Shown in pieces: positions 32,029 through 40,137 of a stretch of DNA of 43,932 nt. Each line of letters begins with the position of its first letter. Position 1 is the first letter of the stretch. The stretch is from assembly GCA_027483645.1 (NCBI GenBank), contig JAIXUD010000018.1, forward strand, positions 1 through 43,932. Direction: 5' to 3'. The position numbers and the translations under genes were made by a program. Origin of the DNA: Sphingobacteriales bacterium. GTDB lineage: Bacteria > Bacteroidota > Bacteroidia > Chitinophagales > CAIOSU01. The notes beneath the pieces are model-generated. The model was not told where the DNA came from. It worked only from the letters and a program-made list of their open reading frames with translations, and ran no database searches.

Positions 32029-32793
32029 TTATTCGCCGTCGATTACCATCAAATTGCGGTGCTCTTCAACGCTTAAGGTCATAAATTCTTTTAGGGTCAT
32101 GTCAGGGTTAATTAAGCCATTCTCTTGTGCTTCGTAGAAGAAGGTTTGAGCAGTAATAGGCTTACCTTTTTTCAGTTCCTCAACTAATTTTTGATTTCCA
32201 CCAAGTTTGTTTGAATCATAGTACCTGTAAGTGTTGTCGTCAGCAATGACGAAGTATTTACCTTTAGAGGTACCGATAGTAAAGTTTTTAACTGTGCTGT
32301 AGGTAAAGGTGTTCTTGTTATCGATAGCTGAGAGCTCGATGGCAGGCAATACACTCATTACCATTGGGCTGGCAGCATCTTCAGGGGTTATTTCTATGTA
32401 GCGGGTTTCTTTTTCAAGCGTGTTGGTTACACTGCCCATTACCACGTTGCTCATCAACATACCGTTCAAGTTTATTACCTGTATTTCGGTATATTCTTTT
32501 CCAGCTTCTTTGGTTTTCACCATTTCTGGGTAGAAATTCTTATCGTCTACCTGTTTTGCACTACCTGGGGTAGTGATGGGCTCATTAGTTTTCGACTTGT
32601 TATAGTTGTCGATGCTAGCCTCGTTAGATAACAACAATAGTTCGCTGTCATATTGAGAGGTTAAGAGCAATCTTACCACCTCGGTGCGAGAATATCCTTC
32701 CAATGATGCTATCGCATAGGTTAGATCCGCTTGAGCACTTGCACTACCACAAATGCTTCCCACTACAGCTACAATTCCGAATATCTTTCTCAT
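32029..32793 (-). CDS. Uncharacterised exported protein
   Basis: A 254-residue protein with a signal peptide of about 20 residues (RKIFGIVAVVGSICGSASAQ). The mature part has no membrane segments. It has a mixed alpha/beta look, with segments YTEIQVINLNGMLMSNVVM, GTSKGKYFVIADDNTYRYYD and a C-terminal PDMTLKEFMTLSVEEHRNLM. I do not recognise the family. It should be periplasmic. It stands alone with its own strong terminator; the 505-bp region upstream carries two palindromes but these are closer to the next gene on the plus strand. Confidence 0.75.
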   Translation of the reverse strand: MRKIFGIVAVVGSICGSASAQADLTYAIASLEGYSRTEVVRLLLTSQYDSELLLLSNEASIDNYNKSKTNEPITTPGSAKQVDDKNFYPEMVKTKEAGKEYTEIQVINLNGMLMSNVVMGSVTNTLEKETRYIEITPEDAASPMVMSVLPAIELSAIDNKNTFTYSTVKNFTIGTSKGKYFVIADDNTYRYYDSNKLGGNQKLVEELKKGKPITAQTFFYEAQENGLINPDMTLKEFMTLSVEEHRNLMVIDGE

Positions 32794-33298
32794 CTCTCAC
32801 GTCTTGTTAGGTTACTAATGCCTAACCAAGATTCCAATATCATACCACATGCTTTATTACGATAATGGCGTATGAATGTTGCGAATAGCTGAAAATAAGT
32901 GACAGCAACGCTTACAGATATACACTGAAGCCTAGTATTGGTGCGGTTTTGGGGCTGCATATTATTTTGCTCACGTCCAGTAATACACACAAACTGGGGT
33001 GTAGTTTGTATTTTTTCCCCAACACTCAGCATATTTTCACCACTATGCCCCAGAAATTATACAGTTTGGGCAAATGTGTCCACGCAAATACTCCACAATT
33101 TTTCCTCAATTAACCTATTTCAGGGTTAATGAACGGTATTAACTGTTTGTAAACAGCCACTTAATCGGTACTATCCCACATGGGATAGTGCTGAAAGGTG
33201 CAATGGCATAGAAATAGCCTAGTAATAGTACACCGCACTTATACTGGAAGCGGTGAAAAGAAAAACTCACGAATTACTTAACAATTAAAACCACTATT
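32794..33298. other. Divergent intergenic region with two palindromes
   Basis: 505 bp between divergent genes. It holds CTGTTT(GT)AAACAG at 33143-33156 and the perfect palindrome at 33170-33189. No ORF with coding character. Confidence 0.55.
33170..33189. promoter_or_regulatory. Perfect palindrome ACTATCCCA-CA-TGGGATAGT
   Basis: 9-bp arms, 2-nt centre, ~110 bp upstream of the first lmo0937-like gene. Probable binding site for a dimeric regulator; alternatively part of a hairpin in the leader. Confidence 0.45.
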
Positions 33299-33457
33299 AT
33301 GAGAGATTTACTTTGGTTAGTTGCTATCATCCTTATTATAGGTTGGCTAGTAGGTTACATTGGCTTTGCAGGCGCAGTAGGCTCATTTATTCACATCCTG
33401 TTAGTTCTGGCCATTATCGTTATTCTGATTAGGGTAATTTCGGGTCGCCGCGGGTAA
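33299..33457 (+). CDS. lmo0937-like small membrane protein, copy 1 (52 aa)
   Basis: ATG 33299 to TAA 33455-33457. The product begins MRDLLWLVAIILIIGWLVGY and has two hydrophobic helices separated by a short loop (FAGAVGSFIH), ending in a basic tail SGRRG. This is the pattern of the lmo0937 family of ~50-residue inner-membrane proteins, widespread in Bacteroidota and often stress-linked. A second copy lies at 34452. A terminator follows 33 bp after the stop. Function of the family is not known. Confidence 0.85.
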   Translation: MRDLLWLVAIILIIGWLVGYIGFAGAVGSFIHILLVLAIIVILIRVISGRRG

Positions 33458-33760
33458 TAGCTTTATCGCCAAAATCGTCTTTATGCTCAAGGGCTACAAC
33501 TAAGTTGTGGCCCTTTTTTATGTGCAGTAATTATACCCCAGCGCTATATTAATGGGGAAATTAATACCCGTAGTTGCTTGCCCATACACAGGGCAACATC
33601 CAAGCGTAAAAGCATAACTGCAATAAAAAACATTGATACAACTAAATTACTGCTTTACCAGCCATCCTTTTCTATTAACGGGTACAACCTTTGCCCATGT
33701 GGCAATAGCAGACCGCTTATGTACTGGCAATATTATTAATCCTGATGAAAACGAGCAACG
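33458..33760 (+). other. Intergenic, terminator and leader only
   Basis: 303 bp between miniprotein copy 1 and the porin. Apart from the terminator at 33491 I see no ORF or RNA. The AT-rich part from 33600 should carry the porin promoter. Confidence 0.5.
33491..33519 (+). terminator. Terminator after lmo0937-like copy 1
   Basis: GGGCTACAAC(TAA)GTTGTGGCCC with one G-T pair, then TTTTTT. Confidence 0.85.
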
Positions 33761-34405
33761 ATGAAAGCGATGATTAGTAAAACATGCATAATGCTCACCT
33801 TAGTAGCACTAACCGCAGTGAGCAATGATGTAAAGGCACAATCCTCCATTGGTATTAAGGGTGGTTATTCCGCATCTACCTTAAGAGGCGATGATGTAGG
33901 CGATATTGATTGGAGAAGTGGTTTTGCCGGCGGCCTGTTTATCAATGTACCCTTCCTAAAAATATTGAGCGTGCAGCCTGAGGTGCTTTTCCGCCAACGC
34001 GGGGCAACCAACCGAAATGAAACCTTCAACATTAACCAGCGCATTAAACTTACTTATATGGATGTGCCCATCCTGTTTAAATTACGCTTGCCTATTAATG
34101 AGACATTTTATCCGCACGTGTACATAGGCCCCCAGTTTAGCTACAATATACAAGGCAAATACGAGGTAGAAGCCTTTGATGGTGTAACGGTAGAGGATGA
34201 CATAGATGTTCAAAAAGTTGACGCTGGTGGCGTAATGGGCTTTGGCTTGGATGTACAAATGAACCGCCTCTTTTTCACGGCCGATTTCCGGTATGGCCTT
34301 GGCGGCGTCAACATCGACCGCAGTGATAATCAACCTTTCCTACTGAAAAATAAAGACTTGGCTATTATGGTGGGGGTTGGTATCAACCTTGGTAGTAAAG
34401 ACTAA
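33761..34405 (+). CDS. Outer-membrane beta-barrel (porin family / PorT-like)
   Basis: A 214-residue protein with a signal peptide to about residue 26 (...SNDVKAQ). The mature part is a small beta-barrel: SIGIKGGYSASTL, GFAGGLFINVPFLKILSVQP, EVLFRQRGA, KLTYMDVPILFKLRLP, YIGPQFSYNIQG, and GFGLDVQMNRLFFTADFRYG. These are the strands of the outer-membrane beta-barrel group common in Bacteroidota (PF13568-like). It sits between two lmo0937-like miniprotein genes, 46 bp before the second, so it is probably co-transcribed with copy 2. Whether it is a channel or a structural protein is not known. Confidence 0.85.
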   Translation: MKAMISKTCIMLTLVALTAVSNDVKAQSSIGIKGGYSASTLRGDDVGDIDWRSGFAGGLFINVPFLKILSVQPEVLFRQRGATNRNETFNINQRIKLTYMDVPILFKLRLPINETFYPHVYIGPQFSYNIQGKYEVEAFDGVTVEDDIDVQKVDAGGVMGFGLDVQMNRLFFTADFRYGLGGVNIDRSDNQPFLLKNKDLAIMVGVGINLGSKD

Positions 34406-34451
34406 AAAACTGACAACTATTCAATTACAAACACAATAAGCACAACAAGTT

Positions 34452-34607
34452 ATGAGAGATTTACTATGGTTAGTCGCTATCATCCTGCTTATAGGTTGGC
34501 TAGTAGGTTACTTTGCATTTGGAGACTCAGTAGGTGCCTTCATTCACGTACTATTGGTGCTGGCTATAATAGCGGTACTTGTAAGGTTAATATTTGGGCG
34601 CGGATAA
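34452..34607 (+). CDS. lmo0937-like small membrane protein, copy 2 (51 aa)
   Basis: ATG 34452 to TAA 34605-34607. It starts MRDLLWLVAIILLIGWLVGY, nearly identical to copy 1 at 33299 over the first helix; the loop (FAFGDSVGAFIH) and second helix differ more. Two membrane helices and a short basic end (FGRG). Lies 46 bp after the porin gene and has its own terminator. The two copies look like a local duplication around the porin. Confidence 0.85.
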   Translation: MRDLLWLVAIILLIGWLVGYFAFGDSVGAFIHVLLVLAIIAVLVRLIFGRG

Positions 34608-34648
34608 GATAAAGGTGTAGCACTAACCGAGGAGCTTTCGCCGTCAAT

Positions 34649-34684
34649 ATGGGTCAAGACCATTGGTTTCGGCCCATTTTTATT
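34649..34684 (+). terminator. Terminator after lmo0937-like copy 2
   Basis: ATGGGTC ... GGCCCAT stem with one G-T pair, followed by TTTTAT. Confidence 0.65.
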
Positions 34685-34694
34685 TGGTTGTTGG

Positions 34695-34769
34695 TTATTG
34701 GTTACTGGTTAATAAGAAATCAGGAAGCAGTTATAAAATCACCAATAACTAATAACCAGTAACCAATAA
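34695..34769. repeat. Inverted repeat with 17-bp perfect arms
   Basis: TTATTGGTTACTGGTTA (34695-34711) and its exact complement TAACCAGTAACCAATAA (34753-34769), 41-nt loop. Flanking DNA is degenerate TAACCAAT-type sequence, as at 40919-40965. Confidence 0.75.
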
Positions 34770-34794
34770 TCAGTAACTAATAACCCAACCAACA

Positions 34795-35370
34795 ATGAAA
34801 CGTAAACACATCCTCACCACATTGGGCATCATTGGTAGCGTTGCAGCAGCCACAGCCGCGGTAATGCATTCCATGCCATCGAAAGATAAAGACTTACAAA
34901 CTGTAGCTTATGTAGATGTGGAACGGTATATGGGCGAATGGTTCGAGATTGCCTTGTTCCCCAACCGCTTTCAGAAGGGCTGCCACTGTACGAAGGCAAT
35001 ATACACTTTCAATAAAGAGAAAGGATATGTAGAAGTTTTGAATAGTTGCCGCAAAGGCAGCGCCACCGGCAAAAACAACGAGGCTAATGGCAAAGCTTGG
35101 ATAGCCGACAAAACCACCAACGCAAAGCTTAAAGTGCAGTTCTTTTGGCCATTTAAGGGCGACTACTGGATAATAGCCCTGGCCGATGATTATAGCTACG
35201 CCCTAGTAGGCCACCCCAACCGCGAATACTTATGGATACTAAACCGTATGCCTCAAATGGAGGAAGATGTTTACCAGCAATTGCTGGTAATAGCTAGAGA
35301 GAAAGGTTTTGATACCAACCTACTGCAGCGCACCGACCAGACCTGCTATATGAGCGGCGCTAAGAAGTAA
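34795..35370 (+). CDS. blc: Bacterial lipocalin (Blc-like)
   Basis: A 191-residue protein. An N-terminal hydrophobic segment (LTTLGIIGSVAAATAAVMH, residues ~8-26) should be a signal peptide or anchor; it has no lipobox, unlike E. coli Blc. The lipocalin fold begins with the GxW motif at YMGEWFEIALFPNRFQKGC and continues with TKAIYTFNKEKGYVEVLNSC, FFWPFKGDYWIIALADDYSY, ALVGHPNREYLWILNR and a C-terminal helix and Cys (RTDQTCYM). Two Cys pairs (CHC near 62-64 and late Cys) could form the family disulfide. Binds lipids, probably lysophospholipids or fatty acids, in the periplasm for membrane maintenance. Single gene. Confidence 0.92.
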   Translation: MKRKHILTTLGIIGSVAAATAAVMHSMPSKDKDLQTVAYVDVERYMGEWFEIALFPNRFQKGCHCTKAIYTFNKEKGYVEVLNSCRKGSATGKNNEANGKAWIADKTTNAKLKVQFFWPFKGDYWIIALADDYSYALVGHPNREYLWILNRMPQMEEDVYQQLLVIAREKGFDTNLLQRTDQTCYMSGAKK

Positions 35371-35445
35371 CAGCCCATGGCTTATTGAACAGACTCTTTT
35401 TGTCCCAATCAACTATTTTGAAGCAGTCCATGGTCTATCGTCCAA

Positions 35446-37047
35446 TCAGAACCCCTTAAATTTCTTCAAATCCTCATACCCTTTCAGGTACGTTTTGTCT
35501 ATGGAGTTGAAGATGGGGTAGAAGCCTTCCTCTTTCCATAACTGGCGGGCAAAGTGGGCTTTGATAAGGGTACGCAGGCGCGCATCAATCTTGGCTATCT
35601 TGGCCATGTCAATCTCGGCACCTTCTTCTTTAGCATATGCCAAAAACTCGCTGAACCACTGGTTGGTTACCTCAAAGTTGGCCTTGAAGTAGGCGCTGTT
35701 GGTATATTGCTTAAAGCCTTGCGGGTTGTTGCTGTAGAATTTATATACAAACGATGGCACAAACATCTGTATACCGGCCAGGTACTCCAAATCGAGCGTA
35801 GTATCTATCGGTACAAAGATGTCGGGCATAATGCCTCCGCCGCCATATACCACGCGTTTTCCTTGGGTTTCAAATTTCAAAGAATCAGGGAACTGTAGGC
35901 TATCAATACTGAGGTACTCACCAGTTTCGAAACGGTGGTTTAGGTCGCTATCGTAAGCATCGCGCTCGTCGTATGGCTTTTGTATGCAACGGCCGCTTGG
36001 GGTGTAGTACCGTGCCACCGTTAGGCGGATGGCAGCGCCATCGCTCATGTCATACTGCTCTTGTACCAAGCCCTTGCCAAACGAGCGGCGGCCAATAATC
36101 AAGCCCCTATCATAATCCTGTATGGCACCTGCCAATATCTCGCTCGCCGAGGCAGAGCCTTGGTCAATCAATACCGCTAAATAGCCGGTTTCAAATTCGC
36201 CATCAATCTTGGCTTGGTAGTCCACAGTGCCGTAAGCTTTGCCCATTGTATAAACAAGCATGCTGCGGCCGCTGATAAACTCATCGGCAATCATCGTGGC
36301 TTGGGTAAGTATACCGCCTGGGTTTTGGCGAAGGTCGAGCAGCAGGCGTTTCATACCGGCCTCTTTTAGCTTATCAAGCTGCGCCATAAACTCCTCGTAA
36401 GTATGGGCGCTGAAGCGGTTGATTTTGATATAGCCCACGCTATCGTCAATCATGTAGCCTACATCCACGCTCGTAAGAGGGATTTTGTCGCGGGTTATAG
36501 TGTAGTTCAACACCTCATCGGCACCGGCGCGCCTAATGCCTATGTGTACTTCCGTGCCTTTAGGGCCGCGCAAGTATTTCACTACCTGCTCGTTGGTAAT
36601 GCTCACGCCCGCCACTATGGAGTCCTCAATCATCACAATCTTATCGCCGCTCTGTACACCTTGCGTTTCCGAAGGGCCGCCAGCTATGGCCGACACTACT
36701 ATAATGGTATCCTTTACAATGAAAAACTCGATGCCGATGCCATCAAATTCGCCATCAAGGCTTTCGTTTACCTGGGCTAAGTCCTCTGCTGGTATATAAA
36801 AGGAATGTGGGTCTAGCTTCTCCAGCATGGAGGCAATGGCATCGCCCATAATCTTGTCGCGGTCCACTGTATCTACATACTTCACTTCTATGTAGCGCAT
36901 CACCTCTTCCAACCGACTATCCGATATATGCGAACCGATTGGGGCCTTATGGCCGATGCGGTTGTTCAACTCATAACCAAACTTAATACCCAAGCCTAGC
37001 ACCAGTGCAAACAGGAAAGGCATTAAGAACGAATACTTACGATCCAT
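35446..37047 (-). CDS. ctpA: C-terminal processing protease (S41, CtpA/Prc)
   Basis: A 533-residue protease with an N-terminal signal-anchor (MPFLFALVLGLGIKFGYEL). A PDZ domain lies at ~95-175 (GIGIEFFI, GVQSGDKIVMIED). The S41 core has LLLDLRQNPGGIL, DQGSASASEILAGAIQDYDRG, where S300 is the likely nucleophile, and GRRSFGKGLVQE with K325 as general base; the Ser-Lys spacing of 25 residues equals that of characterised CTPs. GRCIQKPY follows, then a ~130-residue C-terminal extension found in Bacteroidota members. It cleaves proteins from their C-terminus in the periplasm. The gene is alone on this strand; its upstream region is AT-rich. Confidence 0.95.
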   Translation of the reverse strand: MDRKYSFLMPFLFALVLGLGIKFGYELNNRIGHKAPIGSHISDSRLEEVMRYIEVKYVDTVDRDKIMGDAIASMLEKLDPHSFYIPAEDLAQVNESLDGEFDGIGIEFFIVKDTIIVVSAIAGGPSETQGVQSGDKIVMIEDSIVAGVSITNEQVVKYLRGPKGTEVHIGIRRAGADEVLNYTITRDKIPLTSVDVGYMIDDSVGYIKINRFSAHTYEEFMAQLDKLKEAGMKRLLLDLRQNPGGILTQATMIADEFISGRSMLVYTMGKAYGTVDYQAKIDGEFETGYLAVLIDQGSASASEILAGAIQDYDRGLIIGRRSFGKGLVQEQYDMSDGAAIRLTVARYYTPSGRCIQKPYDERDAYDSDLNHRFETGEYLSIDSLQFPDSLKFETQGKRVVYGGGGIMPDIFVPIDTTLDLEYLAGIQMFVPSFVYKFYSNNPQGFKQYTNSAYFKANFEVTNQWFSEFLAYAKEEGAEIDMAKIAKIDARLRTLIKAHFARQLWKEEGFYPIFNSIDKTYLKGYEDLKKFKGF

Positions 37048-37353
37048 AGACTAACTTATACTTACTGTAAAATTAGGCATTTCCGTGGGGTTCAACGCAA
37101 AAAAGTGTTAGCTAGTTCTCTTTGTTGTTGGCTAGGATTTGAATGTGCAGATTTAATGCTAACGCCAACAAGGAAATAGCCAATAATAGGAGGCTGTTAT
37201 TATGTTTGAAAGAGGAATTGGAAATACCTTAACTGTGTTGGAAAACGCTAAGGTGCAAACTATAGGATGAAGAGCTGGTAATGAGAAAATTGCTGTTGGA
37301 TAAAAGAGGAATAATGGTATTTTAAAAATGCCCTAGAATCGGGCAGGCCAATT
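37048..37353. other. Intergenic between ctpA and a 40-aa ORF
   Basis: 306 AT-rich bases. It contains a 22-codon ORF at 37202-37270 (ATG preceded by AGGAGG), too short to support, and otherwise nothing recognisable. Confidence 0.4.
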
Positions 37354-37476
37354 TTAGATTTGGCCGAACAGTAAGAAGCAACCAATCATGAAAGCACCAA
37401 GGCAACCTTCCCAGCCAATATTGCTAACGAAATAGCTGCTGATTTTTTGTCCGTTGTGTTGTAGCGCTTTTGCCAT
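37354..37476 (-). CDS. Putative 40-aa membrane miniprotein
   Basis: ATG 37476 to TAA at 37354-37356. The product is AKALQHNGQKISSYFVSNI after Met1, then GWEGCLGAFMIGCFLLFGQI: a polar N-terminus and one hydrophobic helix with two Cys. The codon use is ordinary and a CAGCAGGG stretch lies just before the ATG. Not recognised. Support is only the coherent amphipathic-then-hydrophobic layout, so it may be spurious. Confidence 0.4.
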   Translation of the reverse strand: MAKALQHNGQKISSYFVSNIGWEGCLGAFMIGCFLLFGQI

Positions 37477-37630
37477 CCCTGCTGTTCGTTTATCGTGATA
37501 GGAGCAATATAGTATCAACTCAATCTGGTGTCAAGAAAAAAGTTACGTTTTAGGGCAACTATTTTTCACTTTCAGTCAAAATAGTTTTGAAACTGTTGCT
37601 ATCATTTGATTTTTGGTTGATAAAAATATC

Positions 37631-38377
37631 TTAAACCACCCATTGTTCCTGCCTTCTTTGTATAGGCGCGTTGTTATACACCATATCGATGCTGCGTTCG
37701 AGCGTTTTAAAACTGGCTAAGGCGAAGCGGCTAAAACCAAATCCGCCCACCTTGAGCGCCTTGCCGTGTTGCGTATATACCACCACTACGGTACCGGCCA
37801 GCAAAAACCGCTGCCAATTGCGCGATAAAAACCCTATTGCCGCAGGACGATCGGCGGTAATTTCCTTTAGCGTTTCGCATTGGAAGTTGATGTGCAATTC
37901 CTCATCCAGCAATATTTGGTTGCAGATGGCCTGTAATAGGGGAGAGGCCGTGGCCTTGTGCAGTGCCCTATAATAGATAAGCGAAATGATTTCGGCGGTG
38001 AGTAATACGGTTATGGATTGCTCGAAGCCCAAGTACCGCCGCATCGCACGGAAGATATTGTCCACCGGGTCGCTGGTTATTTTGCGTATACCATGTGTGT
38101 GCATAAATTTACCCAAGCCAATAGCATGGCGTTGCTCTTCCTTTATAAACCATTGTATTGCCCGCTCGTAGCTATCGTCGCCACTGTAAGCGGTTTGCTC
38201 TTTAGCATATTGCATTAGGTGCTTGCCTTCGGAGTGTTCACCCCGCTGAAACTGGCGCACCGATGTTTTAATCAGCCGCAGCTCATCCAGCGATAGATCA
38301 TCAGGTTTTTCGAAGTCGATATGGTCAAAGTGGTTGGCGTGCTGCTCAAAGTAGTTGGCCCAGGCTTGGTAGCTCAT
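37631..38377 (-). CDS. Ferritin-like di-iron protein
   Basis: A 248-residue, mostly helical protein. Four helices carry a di-iron ligand set: E47/E50 (RGEHSEGKH), E81xxH84 (KEEQRHAIG), E129 (LLTAEIISLIYYR) and E159xxH162 (LDEELHINF), with the two ExxH motifs 78 residues apart, as in ferritin-like enzymes. The C-terminal ~70 residues are an extra helical part (RNWQRFLLAGTVVVVYTQHG, FGFSRFALASFKTLERSI) with a hydrophobic stretch. Possible roles are oxidase, hydroxylase or desaturase-type chemistry rather than iron storage, since the protein is longer than ferritin or rubrerythrin and lacks a rubredoxin site. Precise family unknown. No neighbour explains the substrate. Confidence 0.78.
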   Translation of the reverse strand: MSYQAWANYFEQHANHFDHIDFEKPDDLSLDELRLIKTSVRQFQRGEHSEGKHLMQYAKEQTAYSGDDSYERAIQWFIKEEQRHAIGLGKFMHTHGIRKITSDPVDNIFRAMRRYLGFEQSITVLLTAEIISLIYYRALHKATASPLLQAICNQILLDEELHINFQCETLKEITADRPAAIGFLSRNWQRFLLAGTVVVVYTQHGKALKVGGFGFSRFALASFKTLERSIDMVYNNAPIQRRQEQWVV

Positions 38378-38564
38378 TGTTGCGGTTTAATGTTTCAGTC
38401 TCCATCAAACGCAAGGTATTGTATCGGTGTTATGGCGTTAACACAATTTAGGATTTTTGGACGAAGGACAAAGGACGAAAGACCATGGATTGCTGCAAAT
38501 TAGTAGCAATGGAGCTTTGCCGTGTTCGATTAGTTTAGCCATATTTGTGAAAAAGGAGAAAAGT

Positions 38565-39317
38565 ATGAAAGGGTTATTTACATTCTTGCTGGTTGCGTGT
38601 GTTACCATGTTTGCTTGGGCGCAAGCACCACAGGCTATTAATTATCAAGCAGTATTGCGGGATGGAAGCGGCAATATATTAGCCAGCCAAGCGGCAAACC
38701 TACGGTTTAGTATATTGCAAGGCTCAATTACGGGCACCGCGGTTTATGTGGAAACGCATGCGGTAACCACCAGTTCTTTCGGTGCGTTTAGCTTGGGTAT
38801 TGGTAGTGGCACGGCCACTTCTGGTACGTTTGCAAGTATCGATTGGGCGAACGGCCCATACTTCTTGAAAACAGAGCTAGACAATGCAGGTACATATGTA
38901 ACCTTAAGCACTACGCAGTTTCTCTCAGTACCTTACGCTTTGTATGCGGGCAGTGTGGCCAATGCTCCAGTTAATGTGGGCTGTTTCGATACTCTAGACA
39001 ATTCACTTAAAACTTTGGTTGCAGAAACGCATACAGATTCTGACAATGATGGTGTAGCTGACCGATATGCAGTTTGGTATGACCTAGATTCAGCGTTTTA
39101 TAGAAATTTTTCGAAGGAAGTTTATATCAAATTTTTTAAAAACGGTATAATGCTATTTGAAGGGAGTGTGATGCTTGGCCCTAACACCATAGGAAACATC
39201 AATAGGTTTGGAGCTAATCCAACCTATTCTTTAATAGCGGGCGATTTGTTTGTGGCAGAACATTACTTTATGGTGCGAGGGTGTACTTATGTGCATATCC
39301 ACACTAAACAATTGTAG
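38565..39317 (+). CDS. Exported protein with Bacteroidota fibre-like N-terminal domain
   Basis: A 250-residue protein. ATG 38565 follows AAAGGAGAAAAGT, a good ribosome site, and gives a signal peptide KGLFTFLLVACVTMFAWAQ; the longer in-frame ORF upstream is repeat sequence. Residues ~20-140 match the domain that begins many Bacteroidota surface and fibre-like proteins: APQAINYQAVLRDGSGNIL, LRFSILQGS, TSSFGAFSLGIGSG, and the closing FLSVPYALYAG. The C-terminal half has DSDNDGVADRYAVW, a thrombospondin-3-like calcium motif, and then a short beta region. No T9SS sorting domain is present, so it may stay periplasmic or be released by another route. Function unknown. Confidence 0.8.
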   Translation: MKGLFTFLLVACVTMFAWAQAPQAINYQAVLRDGSGNILASQAANLRFSILQGSITGTAVYVETHAVTTSSFGAFSLGIGSGTATSGTFASIDWANGPYFLKTELDNAGTYVTLSTTQFLSVPYALYAGSVANAPVNVGCFDTLDNSLKTLVAETHTDSDNDGVADRYAVWYDLDSAFYRNFSKEVYIKFFKNGIMLFEGSVMLGPNTIGNINRFGANPTYSLIAGDLFVAEHYFMVRGCTYVHIHTKQL

Positions 39318-39374
39318 TTAGAGCTTGAAGCACACCATGGTCTTTGGTTCATGGTCCATCGTCCGCGCGCAGCG

Positions 39375-40097
39375 CTACCGCGCCACGCCTTTCAGCATCG
39401 GCACAAACTTAAAATCATCTAGCTCTTCGGTCTCAATTTCCCTAGCGGAAATTTTGGTGAGGCGCAGCATGGTTTGGTTTACACCTTCGCCGTAGGGTAT
39501 TACCATTAGTCCGCCAATCTTAAGTTGCTCCAATAGCTTTTCTGGTATTTCGGGGGCGGCGGCGGTTATCAATATCTTATCGAAAGGGGCAAACATGGCC
39601 TTGCCCTCAAAACCATCACCATAAAACTGGCGTATGTTGGGCAGGTTGAGGGCTTCTATCAGTGCTGTGGTTTTCTCGTGTAGCTTTTTCTGTCGCTCTA
39701 TAGTATATACACGCGCACCCATCAGGCTCAGTACGCAGGCCTGGTAGCCCGAACCGGTGCCGATTTCCAATACCTTGTCGCGCTTTTCAATTTTTAGTAG
39801 TTCTGTTTGATAAGCTACGGTATATGGCTGGCTAATGGTTTGCCCTTGCCCTATTTGGAAGGCCTTGTCCTCATAGGCGGTTTCCATAAACGCCGCATCC
39901 AGAAAGTGGTGGCGCGGTAAAGTATTGATGGCTGTTAAAACCTGCTCATCCTTAATGCCCTTCTCGCGCAGTAGCTCCACCAGCTTTTTCCGCAACCCCT
40001 TATGCCTATAATTATCTTCCAGCTTTATCACACTGCTAAAATAAGGAATTGGTAGCAGGCTTGTTTCAAATGGGCAGTTCGTTTTGTCCACCGTCAT
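39375..40097 (-). CDS. pcm: Protein-L-isoaspartate O-methyltransferase
   Basis: A 240-residue SAM-dependent enzyme that methylates isoaspartyl residues to start repair of aged proteins. Family segments: RHHFLDAAFMETAYEDKAFQ, IGQGQTISQPYTVAYQ, motif I VLEIGTGSGYQACVLSLMG, YTIERQKKLHEKT, FDKILITAAAPEIPEKLLEQ and GGLMVIPYGEG. Cytoplasmic, full length; the first ~25 residues before EDNYRHKGLRKKL are extra compared with the family and the true start may be further in. It lies 40 bp downstream of a membrane protein gene on the same strand, so the two may be co-transcribed. Confidence 0.95.
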   Translation of the reverse strand: MTVDKTNCPFETSLLPIPYFSSVIKLEDNYRHKGLRKKLVELLREKGIKDEQVLTAINTLPRHHFLDAAFMETAYEDKAFQIGQGQTISQPYTVAYQTELLKIEKRDKVLEIGTGSGYQACVLSLMGARVYTIERQKKLHEKTTALIEALNLPNIRQFYGDGFEGKAMFAPFDKILITAAAPEIPEKLLEQLKIGGLMVIPYGEGVNQTMLRLTKISAREIETEELDDFKFVPMLKGVAR

Positions 40098-40137
40098 TAG
40101 TCAACAGTCCACAATCGGCAGAGTGTAGTAATAATAT

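Noticed and set aside
37202-37270. 22-codon ORF preceded by AGGAGG
   Set aside because: Too short to support and without a hydrophobic or other feature; Bacteroidota starts do not depend strongly on such a site.
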